Notes under the pieces: generated by a model
Database searches by the model: none
Told to the model about the DNA's origin: nothing
What the model saw: the letters and a program-made list of their open reading frames with translations, nothing else
Assembly: GCA_041739345.1 (NCBI GenBank)
Contig: JBGSNZ010000022.1
Location: 186,001-250,000, forward strand
DNA length: 64,000 bases
Reading direction: 5' to 3'
Source: DIGJ01 sp041739345
GTDB taxonomy: Bacteria > Bacillota > Clostridia > Lachnospirales > Lachnospiraceae
Made by a program: the position numbers and the translations under genes
Part shown: positions 17,489-25,548 of the stretch, piece by piece
Position numbering within the stretch: position 1 is the first letter of the stretch
How the letters are laid out: each line of letters starts with the position of its first letter

Positions 17489-18772
17489 TTAATTCGCTGT
17501 TATGCTCAGACTTTGTTTCATTCCTGTAAAAATTTCTTTTGAAAGTAGAGAAATGATACAAGATATAACGGCAGCTCCGAAGAAGATAACGCTTGGTGTT
17601 TTGGCAAATATTTGGAATAAAGTTCCGTACATTGCCTGACCAAGAGGAGATGCACACATACCAATGCACATCGCACAGGATATGACTTTTCCAATCAAGT
17701 GTGATGGTGTCAGAATCTGTAAATAAGCCATCATTTGAATTGAAAATAGTGTTGCAAGTAACATCATAAAAAAGCAGCTAACGACAATTATAATGTAAGC
17801 AGCCATAGCAGGAATTGGAAATGCAAGTGCAGCGCCAATTGGTAAAAGTGTTAAAGTACAAAGAAATAAAAGAATATAGCTATTATCTGCATTTAGTTTT
17901 TTAGAGAGAACGCTGGTAATGATACCGCCAGCAAGGCTGCCAGCAGCAAGAGCCCCTTGTGAATATCCGTAGAGTTGGCTTCCGGTTTCAGTGTCAAAGC
18001 CTAAAGTTTGTGTAACAATAACTGGAAGACCAATAATGATAAGAGCACTTAAGAATAAATTAATAGATGCAATAATAAGAGATATTTTCCAAATAGTCGG
18101 TTGCTTATATTTCATATAGGAAAAGCTTTCTTTCAAATCGCCAATTGCAATTGCTAAAATATTACTTGAGGATTCTTTCTTTTCAAACGGAATATGGATG
18201 AAAATTTCCATGATAGCAGAGGATAGGAAACAAAATATACTAACATAAAGAATCGGAGTAAGTCCAAAGAAAGCATACAAAGCTCCTCCGAAAACAGGTC
18301 CGATTAACCCAGCAAGTGAACTTACGAGATTGATCATCGCATTTGCTTGTAGAAGTCCACTTGGTGCGACAAGTGCAGGAAGGCTCGCTTGAACCGCGGG
18401 CTGATAGGCACCCTGGATTCCGTAAAGAAAGACAAGCGTCACGAGTAGAAGTCCAACTAGGTCTGTTTTTCCAAGTAGTAGTGTGAAAACAAGTACCAAT
18501 GCAGCAGTAGTAAAATCGAGGATAACCATAATATTTCTTTTGTTAGCACGATCTGCGATAATACCTCCAATCGGAGAGATGATAATCATTGGTAGAAATG
18601 AGCAGGCAGATACGATGCCAAACAATGCGGCAGATTCCGTCTGATTCAATAAGTAGAGTGGGAGTGCAAAGCGAAGTATCTGGTTACCAAATAGAGAAAT
18701 AATCTGACCAATGAGGACAAGTAAAAAATCCTTGCCATAAAGTTTTTCTTTTAATTCCTTTTTTTCTTTCAT
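17489..18772 (-). CDS. MFS exporter (EntS/MefA-like drug or siderophore efflux type)
   Basis: A 427-residue major facilitator with 12 predicted membrane helices. FLLVLIGQIISLFGNQILRFALPLYL is the usual N-terminal helix of the MFS_3 efflux group, and the loop after TM2 reads GGIIADRANKRNIM, the MFS motif A. The substrate is unknown; relatives export macrolides or siderophores. The TetR gene upstream on the same strand, and matching palindromes before both genes, show that it is a regulated efflux unit. AAGGAGA lies before the ATG. Confidence 0.88.
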   Translation of the reverse strand: MKEKKELKEKLYGKDFLLVLIGQIISLFGNQILRFALPLYLLNQTESAALFGIVSACSFLPMIIISPIGGIIADRANKRNIMVILDFTTAALVLVFTLLLGKTDLVGLLLVTLVFLYGIQGAYQPAVQASLPALVAPSGLLQANAMINLVSSLAGLIGPVFGGALYAFFGLTPILYVSIFCFLSSAIMEIFIHIPFEKKESSSNILAIAIGDLKESFSYMKYKQPTIWKISLIIASINLFLSALIIIGLPVIVTQTLGFDTETGSQLYGYSQGALAAGSLAGGIITSVLSKKLNADNSYILLFLCTLTLLPIGAALAFPIPAMAAYIIIVVSCFFMMLLATLFSIQMMAYLQILTPSHLIGKVISCAMCIGMCASPLGQAMYGTLFQIFAKTPSVIFFGAAVISCIISLLSKEIFTGMKQSLSITAN

Positions 18773-18801
18773 AATAAAAATCTCCTTTTTAACATTAATT
18801 G

Positions 18802-18828
18802 ATCATACATACTATCGGTATGTATGAT
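18802..18828. promoter_or_regulatory. TetR operator upstream of the MFS gene
   Basis: Perfect inverted repeat ATCATACATAC (18802-18812) and GTATGTATGAT (18818-18828) around TATCG, about 30 bp before the MFS start. The core ATACATAC..GGTAT recurs upstream of the tetR gene, which supports it as the binding site of the adjacent TetR protein. Confidence 0.8.
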
Positions 18829-18858
18829 GGTAAAAATAAGCTACCCGGTATAGGGTAG
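18829..18858 (-). terminator. Terminator-like hairpin between tetR and the MFS gene
   Basis: Reading the minus strand, CTACCC and GGGTAG (18841-18858) form a 6-bp stem directly after the tetR stop, followed by CTTATTTTTACC. It would partly separate tetR transcription from the MFS gene, which then depends on the promoter region containing the operator. Confidence 0.5.
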
Positions 18859-19509
18859 TTATTTTAATTCTGCGAGTGTTTGAAATTGAGTGAGTCTCAT
18901 AATTAGGTCATCACTTAAAACTTGGATACCAAAAGGCTGTAACATTTGATTCAATAGCTTTGCTTTTCTTACTAACTGCTCTCCAGACATTTGGAAAATC
19001 AAAGGGTTTAACCAGACATCACTTAGGAACATAATGAGATCGGATAGTTCTTCTGGATAATTCGTTGTAATCGATCCATCAACAACACCTGCCCTGATGA
19101 CTGGTACGATATAATATGGCACAGTATCGGATACGACCATTTTGATATAGTAGGATAAGAATGTTGGGTTATCAAGGAGGTTTGGCGTTATAGCAAATAC
19201 ATCCTTTTGTTTTGGATTTTGTAGTGATACAGCAAACATTTTTTCCAAACGTTCCTTTCCAGTTAGTGATTTATCATCACGGATGGCAGACATAAGGGGG
19301 ACATTATCATTACAGATATGATTAACAACTGCGTACAAGATTTCTTCCTTTGACTTAAAGTGATGATAAATTGCACCCTTTGTCAGCCCACCTAAATGAT
19401 TGATAATATCTTGTAGCGAGGTCTTTTCATAGCTGTTTTCCATGAAAAGCTTGGTGGAAACATCAATAATTAATTGTCTTGTTTCTTCTGGATACTTATT
19501 TCGCGACAT
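18859..19509 (-). CDS. TetR/AcrR-family regulator of the MFS exporter
   Basis: A 216-residue one-component repressor. The N-terminal helix-turn-helix region reads RQLIIDVSTKLFMENSYEKTS, then LGGLTKGAIYHHFKSKEEIL, the classic TetR recognition helix. The C-terminal ~150 residues are the ligand-binding and dimerisation part. The start at 19507-19509 is chosen because GGAGATGAG lies upstream; a longer frame starting at 19533 would begin inside the operator. It is expected to bind the two palindromes at 18802-18828 and 19521-19545. The inducer is probably a substrate of the exporter, by inference. Confidence 0.9.
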   Translation of the reverse strand: MSRNKYPEETRQLIIDVSTKLFMENSYEKTSLQDIINHLGGLTKGAIYHHFKSKEEILYAVVNHICNDNVPLMSAIRDDKSLTGKERLEKMFAVSLQNPKQKDVFAITPNLLDNPTFLSYYIKMVVSDTVPYYIVPVIRAGVVDGSITTNYPEELSDLIMFLSDVWLNPLIFQMSGEQLVRKAKLLNQMLQPFGIQVLSDDLIMRLTQFQTLAELK

Positions 19510-19520
19510 AAACTCATCTC

Positions 19521-19572
19521 CTATACATACCATTGGTATCTATAGGATAGCAAGAGTATATTAATTTGTCAA
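19521..19572 (-). promoter_or_regulatory. Promoter and operator of the tetR gene
   Basis: On the minus strand TTGACA (19567-19572), 17 bp, and TATCCT (19544-19549) form the promoter. An imperfect palindrome, CTATACATACC (19521-19531) and GGTATCTATAG (19535-19545), 10 of 11 positions paired, overlaps the start site. It matches the operator before the MFS gene. Confidence 0.75.
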
Positions 19573-19606
19573 CTGTAAATTTGCATTGCTCTGTAAATTT
19601 GCATTG
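19573..19606. repeat. Direct repeat next to the tetR promoter
   Basis: CTGTAAATTTGCATTG occurs at 19573-19588 and again at 19591-19606, an 18-bp period, immediately upstream of the tetR -35 box and about 115 bp before the divergent VOC gene. Its function is unknown; it could bind a regulator or be a tandem duplication. Confidence 0.8.
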
Positions 19607-19720
19607 AAATGAGATTGATACCTTACTATATTAATTAACGAGAGGTTGTGATAAAATTAAAAGAATAAAAGCAGATACGCCGTATGCCGTATGAAAAGAC
19701 TGATATAGGAGATTATTTAA

Positions 19721-20164
19721 ATGAGATATGTACATACAAATATAATTGCAAAAGATAGTGAACGTTTAATTGACTTTTATAAGAATGCATTAGGTTGTAA
19801 AAGTATAGGAGAAACGAGAGATTTATCTGGAGAATGGTTAGACAAAATGACTGGAATTAAAAATGCACATATTGTTGGAGAACATTTATGCTTACCTGGA
19901 TATGAGGATACACATCCAACCCTTGAGATTTTTTCTTATGATGATCTAATAGAGAGCGGAACCCATCAGATCAATCAATGTGGTATTGCACATTTGGCGT
20001 TTGAAGTTGATGATGTAGATGAAGTATTAAAAAAGGTGTTAACTGCTGGAGGTGGTCAGCATGGTGAAGTGGTTAATGCAGTATATGAGGATGGGAGAAA
20101 AGCAAAATTTGTATATGCAACGGATATAGAAGGAAATATTTTGGAATTACAAAGTTGGTTTTAG
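19721..20164 (+). CDS. VOC-superfamily (glyoxalase/bleomycin resistance-like) protein
   Basis: A 147-residue single-domain metalloenzyme-like protein with two beta-alpha-beta-beta-beta repeats. It starts RYVHTNIIAKDSERLIDFYKNALGC, with the first metal-ligand position in the VHT segment; later come PTLEIFSY, GIAHLAFEVDDVDEVL and the C-terminal DIEGNILELQSW with a Glu ligand. This pattern fits a lactoylglutathione lyase-like or other VOC enzyme, substrate unknown. TAGGAGA precedes the ATG. It is divergent from the tetR gene and appears monocistronic. Confidence 0.85.
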   Translation: MRYVHTNIIAKDSERLIDFYKNALGCKSIGETRDLSGEWLDKMTGIKNAHIVGEHLCLPGYEDTHPTLEIFSYDDLIESGTHQINQCGIAHLAFEVDDVDEVLKKVLTAGGGQHGEVVNAVYEDGRKAKFVYATDIEGNILELQSWF

Positions 20165-20272
20165 AAAAATAGGTCCAGGTAGTTTAATTGAATCTTGTTT
20201 AATAATTACTTATAATGGGTATAAAAAAAATAAAATACTAAGTTGGCGTGACGAATGGAAAATGTTGCGGCA

Positions 20273-20301
20273 TTGACTTTTTTATGGTCATATGCTATTT
20301 T
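20273..20301 (+). promoter_or_regulatory. Probable promoter of the GH3 lipoprotein gene
   Basis: TTGACT (20273-20278), 17-bp spacer with TGC at its end, and TATTTT (20296-20301), 60 bp before the start codon. Confidence 0.45.
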
Positions 20302-20360
20302 TAGCAATACAATAGAGGATGAACAAAGTATGTTGAAGATGTATGCAGATGGGAGAAAGT

Positions 20361-21680
20361 ATGAAAAAAATTACAATGATGGCAATGATGCTAGTTTTAT
20401 GTATTGGCCTAGTTGCTTGCAAAAATAATAAGGAGACAATGGCTTCTCCTACAAATGAACCCAATAAAGAAACGTCGAAGCCGATATCCGAAGATACGAC
20501 AGAGGAAGAGACAGAAAATGAGGCAGTAGCAACAGAGGAACCTCAAGTGGAAGTAGATAAAATTGTGACCGATAAAACGCAAATTGTCGGGATGGCAAAT
20601 GAGATTTTGAATAATATGACACTGGAAGAAAAGATCGGACAGTTGTTTGTTGTAAACTTTGAGCAGTTGGATACCAGAAAGAAGGATACGTACAATTTTA
20701 CGAAAGTAACTGCAACCATGAGAGAAGCATTAAAAAAATACAAGGTAGGGGGTGTTATCTTTTTTGCAACAAATATAGAAACACCAGCACAGACTACAAA
20801 GTTTATAAATAAGCTTCAAGGATTTTCCACTGTACCAATGTTTATATCCGTAGATGAAGAGGGTGGGGATGTTGCCCGAATTGCAAATAATGAAAAAATG
20901 AATACAACTAGTTTTCCAACCATGGAAATAGTCGGAGCGATGGCAAATGAAGATTATGCGTTTGATATGGGACAAACCATTGGAAGAGAAATCAAAGGGC
21001 TTGGTTTTAACTTAGATTTTGCACCAGTGGCTGATGTAAGGACGAATGAATTGAACACAGAAATTGGCAATCGTTCGTTTGGAGATGATCAAAAATTAGT
21101 TGCAAAAAAGGTCAGCCAGGTAGTAAGTGGTCTGCAAAGTGAAAATGTTGCTGCAACCTTAAAACATTTTCCTGGACAGGGAAGTACTGCAGGGGACTCC
21201 CATAAGGGAGCTGTTGATGTGGATAGTGATATTAATGAACTTCGAAAAGTTTCCTTCGTTCCATTTAAAGCAGGAATCAAAGCAGGGGTTGATGTGATTA
21301 TGGTATCCCATCTTTCTATTTCGAACGTAACTGGAAGTACAAAGCCAGCTTCCATGACGGAATTGGTTATGAAAGACATTCTTCGTACAGAGTTATCCTT
21401 TGAAGGAGTTATCATAACCGATGCAATGAACATGAAATCTGTGACAAAATACTACACGCCAGGAGAGGCAGCAGTCAATGCGATTAGTGCTGGAGCAGAT
21501 ATGGTTTTAATGCCTGAAAATTTTGTAGCAGCATATAATGCTGTTTACAATGCAGTTTCAAATGGTAAAATTGATGAAAAAACCATTGATGAAAAGGTAC
21601 AAAGAATCCTAGAATTAAAAATAAAAAGGGGTATTATTCTCTCTGATACGAATCTTTTGACAGCATCCCAAGAAAACTAG
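20361..21680 (+). CDS. GH3 beta-N-acetylhexosaminidase-like lipoprotein (NagZ type)
   Basis: A 439-residue exported glycosidase. The lipoprotein signal MKKITMMAMMLVLCIGLVAC has the lipidated Cys at residue 20, and an acidic, Thr/Glu-rich linker follows. The catalytic (beta/alpha)8 domain contains the NagZ-type KHFPGQGSTAGDSHKG loop (with the Asp-His pair typical of GH3 hexosaminidases) and the nucleophile region GVIITDAMNMKSV. It probably removes terminal N-acetylglucosamine from cell-wall muropeptides or other glycans outside the cell. GGGAGA supports the start at 20361; an in-frame ATG at 20343 would spoil the signal peptide. It has a normal length with no second C-terminal domain. Confidence 0.9.
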   Translation: MKKITMMAMMLVLCIGLVACKNNKETMASPTNEPNKETSKPISEDTTEEETENEAVATEEPQVEVDKIVTDKTQIVGMANEILNNMTLEEKIGQLFVVNFEQLDTRKKDTYNFTKVTATMREALKKYKVGGVIFFATNIETPAQTTKFINKLQGFSTVPMFISVDEEGGDVARIANNEKMNTTSFPTMEIVGAMANEDYAFDMGQTIGREIKGLGFNLDFAPVADVRTNELNTEIGNRSFGDDQKLVAKKVSQVVSGLQSENVAATLKHFPGQGSTAGDSHKGAVDVDSDINELRKVSFVPFKAGIKAGVDVIMVSHLSISNVTGSTKPASMTELVMKDILRTELSFEGVIITDAMNMKSVTKYYTPGEAAVNAISAGADMVLMPENFVAAYNAVYNAVSNGKIDEKTIDEKVQRILELKIKRGIILSDTNLLTASQEN

Positions 21681-21719
21681 GGTTATAAATCGAATAAGTA
21701 AATATAATAAGTAAAACGC

Positions 21720-21747
21720 TTGTCAAACGTAAGCGGTCGTTTATAAT
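21720..21747 (+). promoter_or_regulatory. Promoter of purCFB with inverted repeat
   Basis: TTGTCA (21720-21725), 16 bp and TATAAT (21742-21747). CGCTT and AAGCG flank and overlap the -35 with a 9-bp spacer (21717-21735), and AAACG/CGTTT lie just outside, so a repressor could bind here. Confidence 0.6.
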
Positions 21748-21798
21748 AAAATTGTGGTTAACAACGAAACTAGAATTGATAAAGGAATGGTGTTCATA

Positions 21799-22509
21799 TT
21801 GAAAAAATTAGAGTTACTTTACGAAGGAAAAGCAAAGAAAGTTTATGTTAGCGATGTGGAAGATGTTCTAATTGTAGATTATAAGGACGATGCAACCGCT
21901 TTTAATGGAGAGAAAAAAGGTACCATTAAGGGAAAAGGCGTTATTAATAACCGAATGACAAATTATTTATTTCAGATGCTTGAAAAAGAAGGCGTACCTA
22001 CGCATTTTGTAGAAGAGCTCAGCGAACGTGAGACTGCAGTCAAAAAAGTAGAGATTGTTCCTTTGGAAGTAATTATAAGAAATGTAGCGGCAGGCAGTTT
22101 TTCAAAGAGACTTGGAATTGAAGAGGGAACAAAACTAATTGCACCAACGCTAGAATTTAGTTTTAAAGATGATGAATTAGGAGATCCTTTAATTAATGAT
22201 TACCATGCAATAGCAATTGGTGCCGCAACCAGGGAAGAGATAGATAAAATTACGAAATTAGTATTTAAACTAAATGAAGTATTATTAAAGTTCTTTGGAG
22301 AATGTGGAATGGATTTGATTGATTTTAAAGTTGAATTTGGGCGTTATCATGGAGATATTATTCTTGCAGATGAGATTTCACCGGATACTTGCAGATTCTG
22401 GGATAAGAATACCCATGAAAAATTGGACAAAGACCGTTTTAGACGTGACATGGGCGGTGTAGAAGACGCATATGTAGAAGTCGCTAAGAGGATTGGATTA
22501 TATGAATAA
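21799..22509 (+). CDS. purC: SAICAR synthetase PurC
   Basis: Phosphoribosylaminoimidazole-succinocarboxamide synthase, the ATP-dependent step of purine synthesis that joins aspartate to CAIR. Motifs visible are LLYEGKAKKVY at the N-terminus, FNGEKKGTIKGKGVINNRM, VEIVPLEVIIRNVAAGSFSKR and DFKVEFGRYHGDIILADEISPDTCRFWD. Length about 236 residues, typical. The start is uncertain: TTG at 21799 gives the family N-terminus (M-KKLELLYEGK) and AAAGGA lies upstream; in-frame ATG 21787 and GTG 21754 are alternatives. It overlaps purF by 8 nt. Confidence 0.95.
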   Translation: MKKLELLYEGKAKKVYVSDVEDVLIVDYKDDATAFNGEKKGTIKGKGVINNRMTNYLFQMLEKEGVPTHFVEELSERETAVKKVEIVPLEVIIRNVAAGSFSKRLGIEEGTKLIAPTLEFSFKDDELGDPLINDYHAIAIGAATREEIDKITKLVFKLNEVLLKFFGECGMDLIDFKVEFGRYHGDIILADEISPDTCRFWDKNTHEKLDKDRFRRDMGGVEDAYVEVAKRIGLYE

Positions 22510-23938
22510 AGTAAGTGAATTTATTGAAGGAGAGCTACATGAAGAATGTGGAGTATTTGGTGCCTATGCGCTAGACCACATGGAAGACGTAGCTTCTTCT
22601 ATTTATTACGGATTATTTGCATTACAGCATCGAGGTCAGGAAAGCTGTGGTATTGCGGTAAGTGATACAAAAGGACCGAAAGGAGTGGTTCGTTCGAGTA
22701 AAGGAATGGGACTTGTGAACGAAGCGTTTACTGAGGAATCACTGGAGGATTTACTTGGAAATATTGGAGTTGGACATGTACGTTATTCGACAGCAGGTGC
22801 AAGTTGTATTGAAAATACACAGCCTTTGGTGTTAAACTATGTAAAAGGAACGCTCGCGCTGGCTCATAATGGAAATTTAGTAAATGCATTGGAGCTTCGA
22901 GAAGAACTTTCCTATTCAGGTGCTATCTTTCAGACGACGATTGATACCGAAGTTATCGCATATCATATTGCAAGACAGAGATTACAAACCAAGACAGTAG
23001 AACAAGCAGTACAAAATGCGATGAAGAAGCTTTCAGGAGCCTATTCCCTTGTAATTATGAGTCCGAGAAAATTAATTGGCGCAAGAGATCCATTTGGATT
23101 TCGCCCGCTATGTATTGGTAAGAGGGGAAATACCTACTTTTTGTCATCAGAAACCTGTGCACTTGATGCAGTAGATGCGGAGTTTATCCGGGATGTTGCG
23201 CCTGGTGAGATTGTTACGATAGACAAGGAAGGAATTCACTCGGATGTAACGCTTTGCCAGTCAAAGATTGCAACCTGTATCTTTGAATATATTTATTTTG
23301 CAAGACCGGATAGTTATGTTGATAAAATCAGTGTATATAATTCACGCATTATGGCTGGAAAGATATTGGCCCAGATGCACCCAGTAGAAGCTGACATTGT
23401 TGTTGGGGTACCGGATTCTGGTAACGTAGCAGCGATGGGTTTTGCAGAGGAATCAGGTATTCCATATGGTATGGCTTTTATTAAAAACAGCTATGTTGGA
23501 AGAACTTTTATCAAGCCAAAACAAACGGTACGAGAATCAGCGGTTAAGATAAAGTTAAATGTACTAAAAGAAGTGGTCAAAGGAAAACGAGTGGTAATGA
23601 TTGATGATTCGATTGTACGTGGAACAACAAGCGAACGTATTGTAAGGATGCTCAAACAAGCAGGAGCAACGCAGGTTCATGTAAGAATCAGTTCACCACC
23701 ATTTTTATATCCTTGCTACTTTGGAACGGATGTGCCATCTTGCGATCAGCTGATTGCACACAACAATACCGTCGATGAAATTTGTGAAAAGCTTGGTGCG
23801 GATTCTCTCGGTTATCTGGATGGTGAGCGTTTAAATGAATTAATTGGTGGAGAAAGAGGATATTGCGATGCCTGTTTTTCTGGAAATTATCCAATTGAAC
23901 CACCAAAAACGGATATACGAGGAGAATATGACCATTAA
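22502..23938 (+). CDS. purF: Amidophosphoribosyltransferase PurF
   Basis: Catalyses the first committed step of purine synthesis: PRPP plus glutamine to phosphoribosylamine. A 15-residue propeptide precedes Cys16 (HEECGVFG), the glutaminase nucleophile exposed after self-cleavage. The PRPP loop is VVMIDDSIVRGTTSERI. Cysteines in TCIFEYIYFARP, PCYFGTDVPS and YCDACFSGNYP match the Bacillus-type enzyme that binds a 4Fe-4S cluster. The ATG at 22502 overlaps the purC stop, with AAGAGG upstream. 478 residues, normal length. Confidence 0.96.
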   Translation: MNKVSEFIEGELHEECGVFGAYALDHMEDVASSIYYGLFALQHRGQESCGIAVSDTKGPKGVVRSSKGMGLVNEAFTEESLEDLLGNIGVGHVRYSTAGASCIENTQPLVLNYVKGTLALAHNGNLVNALELREELSYSGAIFQTTIDTEVIAYHIARQRLQTKTVEQAVQNAMKKLSGAYSLVIMSPRKLIGARDPFGFRPLCIGKRGNTYFLSSETCALDAVDAEFIRDVAPGEIVTIDKEGIHSDVTLCQSKIATCIFEYIYFARPDSYVDKISVYNSRIMAGKILAQMHPVEADIVVGVPDSGNVAAMGFAEESGIPYGMAFIKNSYVGRTFIKPKQTVRESAVKIKLNVLKEVVKGKRVVMIDDSIVRGTTSERIVRMLKQAGATQVHVRISSPPFLYPCYFGTDVPSCDQLIAHNNTVDEICEKLGADSLGYLDGERLNELIGGERGYCDACFSGNYPIEPPKTDIRGEYDH

Positions 23939-23971
23939 ATTACAATAATTAGAACAATTAGGAGGACTGGA

Positions 23972-25405
23972 ATGAATACAGATCGATATATAAGTCCGCT
24001 CTCGGAGCGATATGCAAGTAAGGAGATGCAGTACATTTTTTCACAGGATATGAAATTTTGTACTTGGAGAAAACTTTGGATTGCTTTAGCCGAAACCGAG
24101 AAAGAACTAGGGTTAAATATCACACAGGAACAGATTGATGAACTGAAAGCATTTGCGGAGGATATCAATTATGATGTGGCAAAAGAGCGTGAAAATCTAG
24201 TTCGTCACGATGTCATGAGCCATGTGTTTGCTTATGGAGTACAATGTCCAAAAGCAAAGGGAATCATTCACCTGGGTGCAACTTCTTGTTATGTGGGTGA
24301 TAATACCGATATCATTGTAATGAAAGAAGCCCTTTTATTAGTTAAGAAGAAATTGATTAACGTAATAGCAGAACTTTCTGATTTTGCAGATAAATATAAA
24401 AATCTTCCAACGCTTGCATTTACTCATTTTCAGCCGGCACAGCCAACTACTGTTGGAAAGAGAGCAACGCTATGGATGCAGGAATTCTTAATGGATTTTG
24501 AAGACCTTGAATATGTTTTGGAAAGCCTTAAGCTTTTAGGATCAAAAGGTACTACAGGTACACAGGCTTCTTTTCTTGAATTATTTAATGGAGACCATGA
24601 GACCATTGATAAAATTGACCCAATGATTGCTAAGAAGATGGGATTTGATGCATGCTATGCAGTCGCTGGACAAACTTATTCTAGAAAAGTAGATACTAGA
24701 GTTTGTAATATTCTTGCTGGAATTGCTGCAAGTGCACACAAGATGTCAAATGATATTCGCTTATTACAGCACTTAAAAGAAATAGAGGAGCCTTTTGAAA
24801 AGAACCAGATTGGTTCCTCAGCAATGGCTTACAAGCGCAACCCAATGCGAAGTGAACGTATCGCATCGCTTTCTCGTTATGTTATGATAGATGCCCTAAA
24901 TCCGGCAATTACATCGGCAACACAATGGTTTGAGCGTACACTGGATGACTCTGCAAATAAGAGAATTTCGATTGCAGAAGGATTTTTAGCAACGGATGGT
25001 ATCCTTGATCTATGTCTTAATGTAGTAGATGGACTTGTCGTATATGAAAAAGTAATTGAAAAACATATGATGAGTGAACTTCCATTTATGGCAACCGAAA
25101 ATATCATGATGGATGCAGTTAAGCTAGGTGGAGATCGTCAGGAACTTCATGAGAAAATAAGAACACTTTCTATGGAAGCAGGAAAAAATGTGAAAGTAGA
25201 AGGAAAAGAAAATAATCTATTAGAACAAATTGCAGAGGATGAAGCATTTAATATGTCTTTGGACGATTTACAAAAGTCCATGAATCCATCTTTATACATT
25301 GGACGTTCAAAAGAACAGGTTGAAGCATTTTTACAACAGGTAATTCGTCCTATTTTAGAAAAAAATGCATCTATTTTAGGACTTAAGACTGAAATTAATG
25401 TGTAA
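23972..25405 (+). CDS. purB: Adenylosuccinate lyase PurB
   Basis: Removes fumarate from SAICAR and from adenylosuccinate, so it serves both the step after PurC and the step after PurA, whose genes flank it. The 477-residue protein carries the fumarase/aspartase superfamily signature as GSSAMAYKRNPMRSERI, plus RHDVMSHVFAYG and GATSCYVGDN. AGGAGG lies before the ATG, 33 nt after purF, so it belongs to the purCFB operon. A hairpin terminator follows at 25441. Confidence 0.96.
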   Translation: MNTDRYISPLSERYASKEMQYIFSQDMKFCTWRKLWIALAETEKELGLNITQEQIDELKAFAEDINYDVAKERENLVRHDVMSHVFAYGVQCPKAKGIIHLGATSCYVGDNTDIIVMKEALLLVKKKLINVIAELSDFADKYKNLPTLAFTHFQPAQPTTVGKRATLWMQEFLMDFEDLEYVLESLKLLGSKGTTGTQASFLELFNGDHETIDKIDPMIAKKMGFDACYAVAGQTYSRKVDTRVCNILAGIAASAHKMSNDIRLLQHLKEIEEPFEKNQIGSSAMAYKRNPMRSERIASLSRYVMIDALNPAITSATQWFERTLDDSANKRISIAEGFLATDGILDLCLNVVDGLVVYEKVIEKHMMSELPFMATENIMMDAVKLGGDRQELHEKIRTLSMEAGKNVKVEGKENNLLEQIAEDEAFNMSLDDLQKSMNPSLYIGRSKEQVEAFLQQVIRPILEKNASILGLKTEINV

Positions 25406-25440
25406 TATTTGAAAATAGTAAATAAATTATTAAAAGTAAA

Positions 25441-25487
25441 GCATAAGTGTTAAAAGTTGCGAAAACTCGAACACTTATGCTTGTTTT
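25441..25487 (+). terminator. Terminator of purCFB
   Basis: GCATAAGTGTT (25441-25451) pairs perfectly with AACACTTATGC (25470-25480), 18-nt loop, followed by TTGTTTTG. The T-rich tail doubles as the -35 box of the next gene. Confidence 0.7.
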
Positions 25488-25509
25488 GCTTTGGTGCAGA
25501 TGTTATAAT
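25481..25509 (+). promoter_or_regulatory. Promoter of the EAL-domain protein gene
   Basis: TTGTTT (25481-25486), 17 bp, TATAAT (25504-25509), 39 bp before the start codon. Confidence 0.65.
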
Positions 25510-25548
25510 GATTTATTATATGAACTGTATATGTATGGGGAGAAATAT

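Noticed and set aside
15526..19509. Bacteriocin or antibiotic biosynthesis island
   Set aside because: Only regulators, an ABC pair and an MFS exporter are present; no precursor peptide or modification enzyme is seen.
25447..25548. N-terminal extension of the EAL protein from 25447
   Set aside because: It would be encoded by the purB terminator and the gene's own promoter; GGGGAGA precedes ATG 25549.
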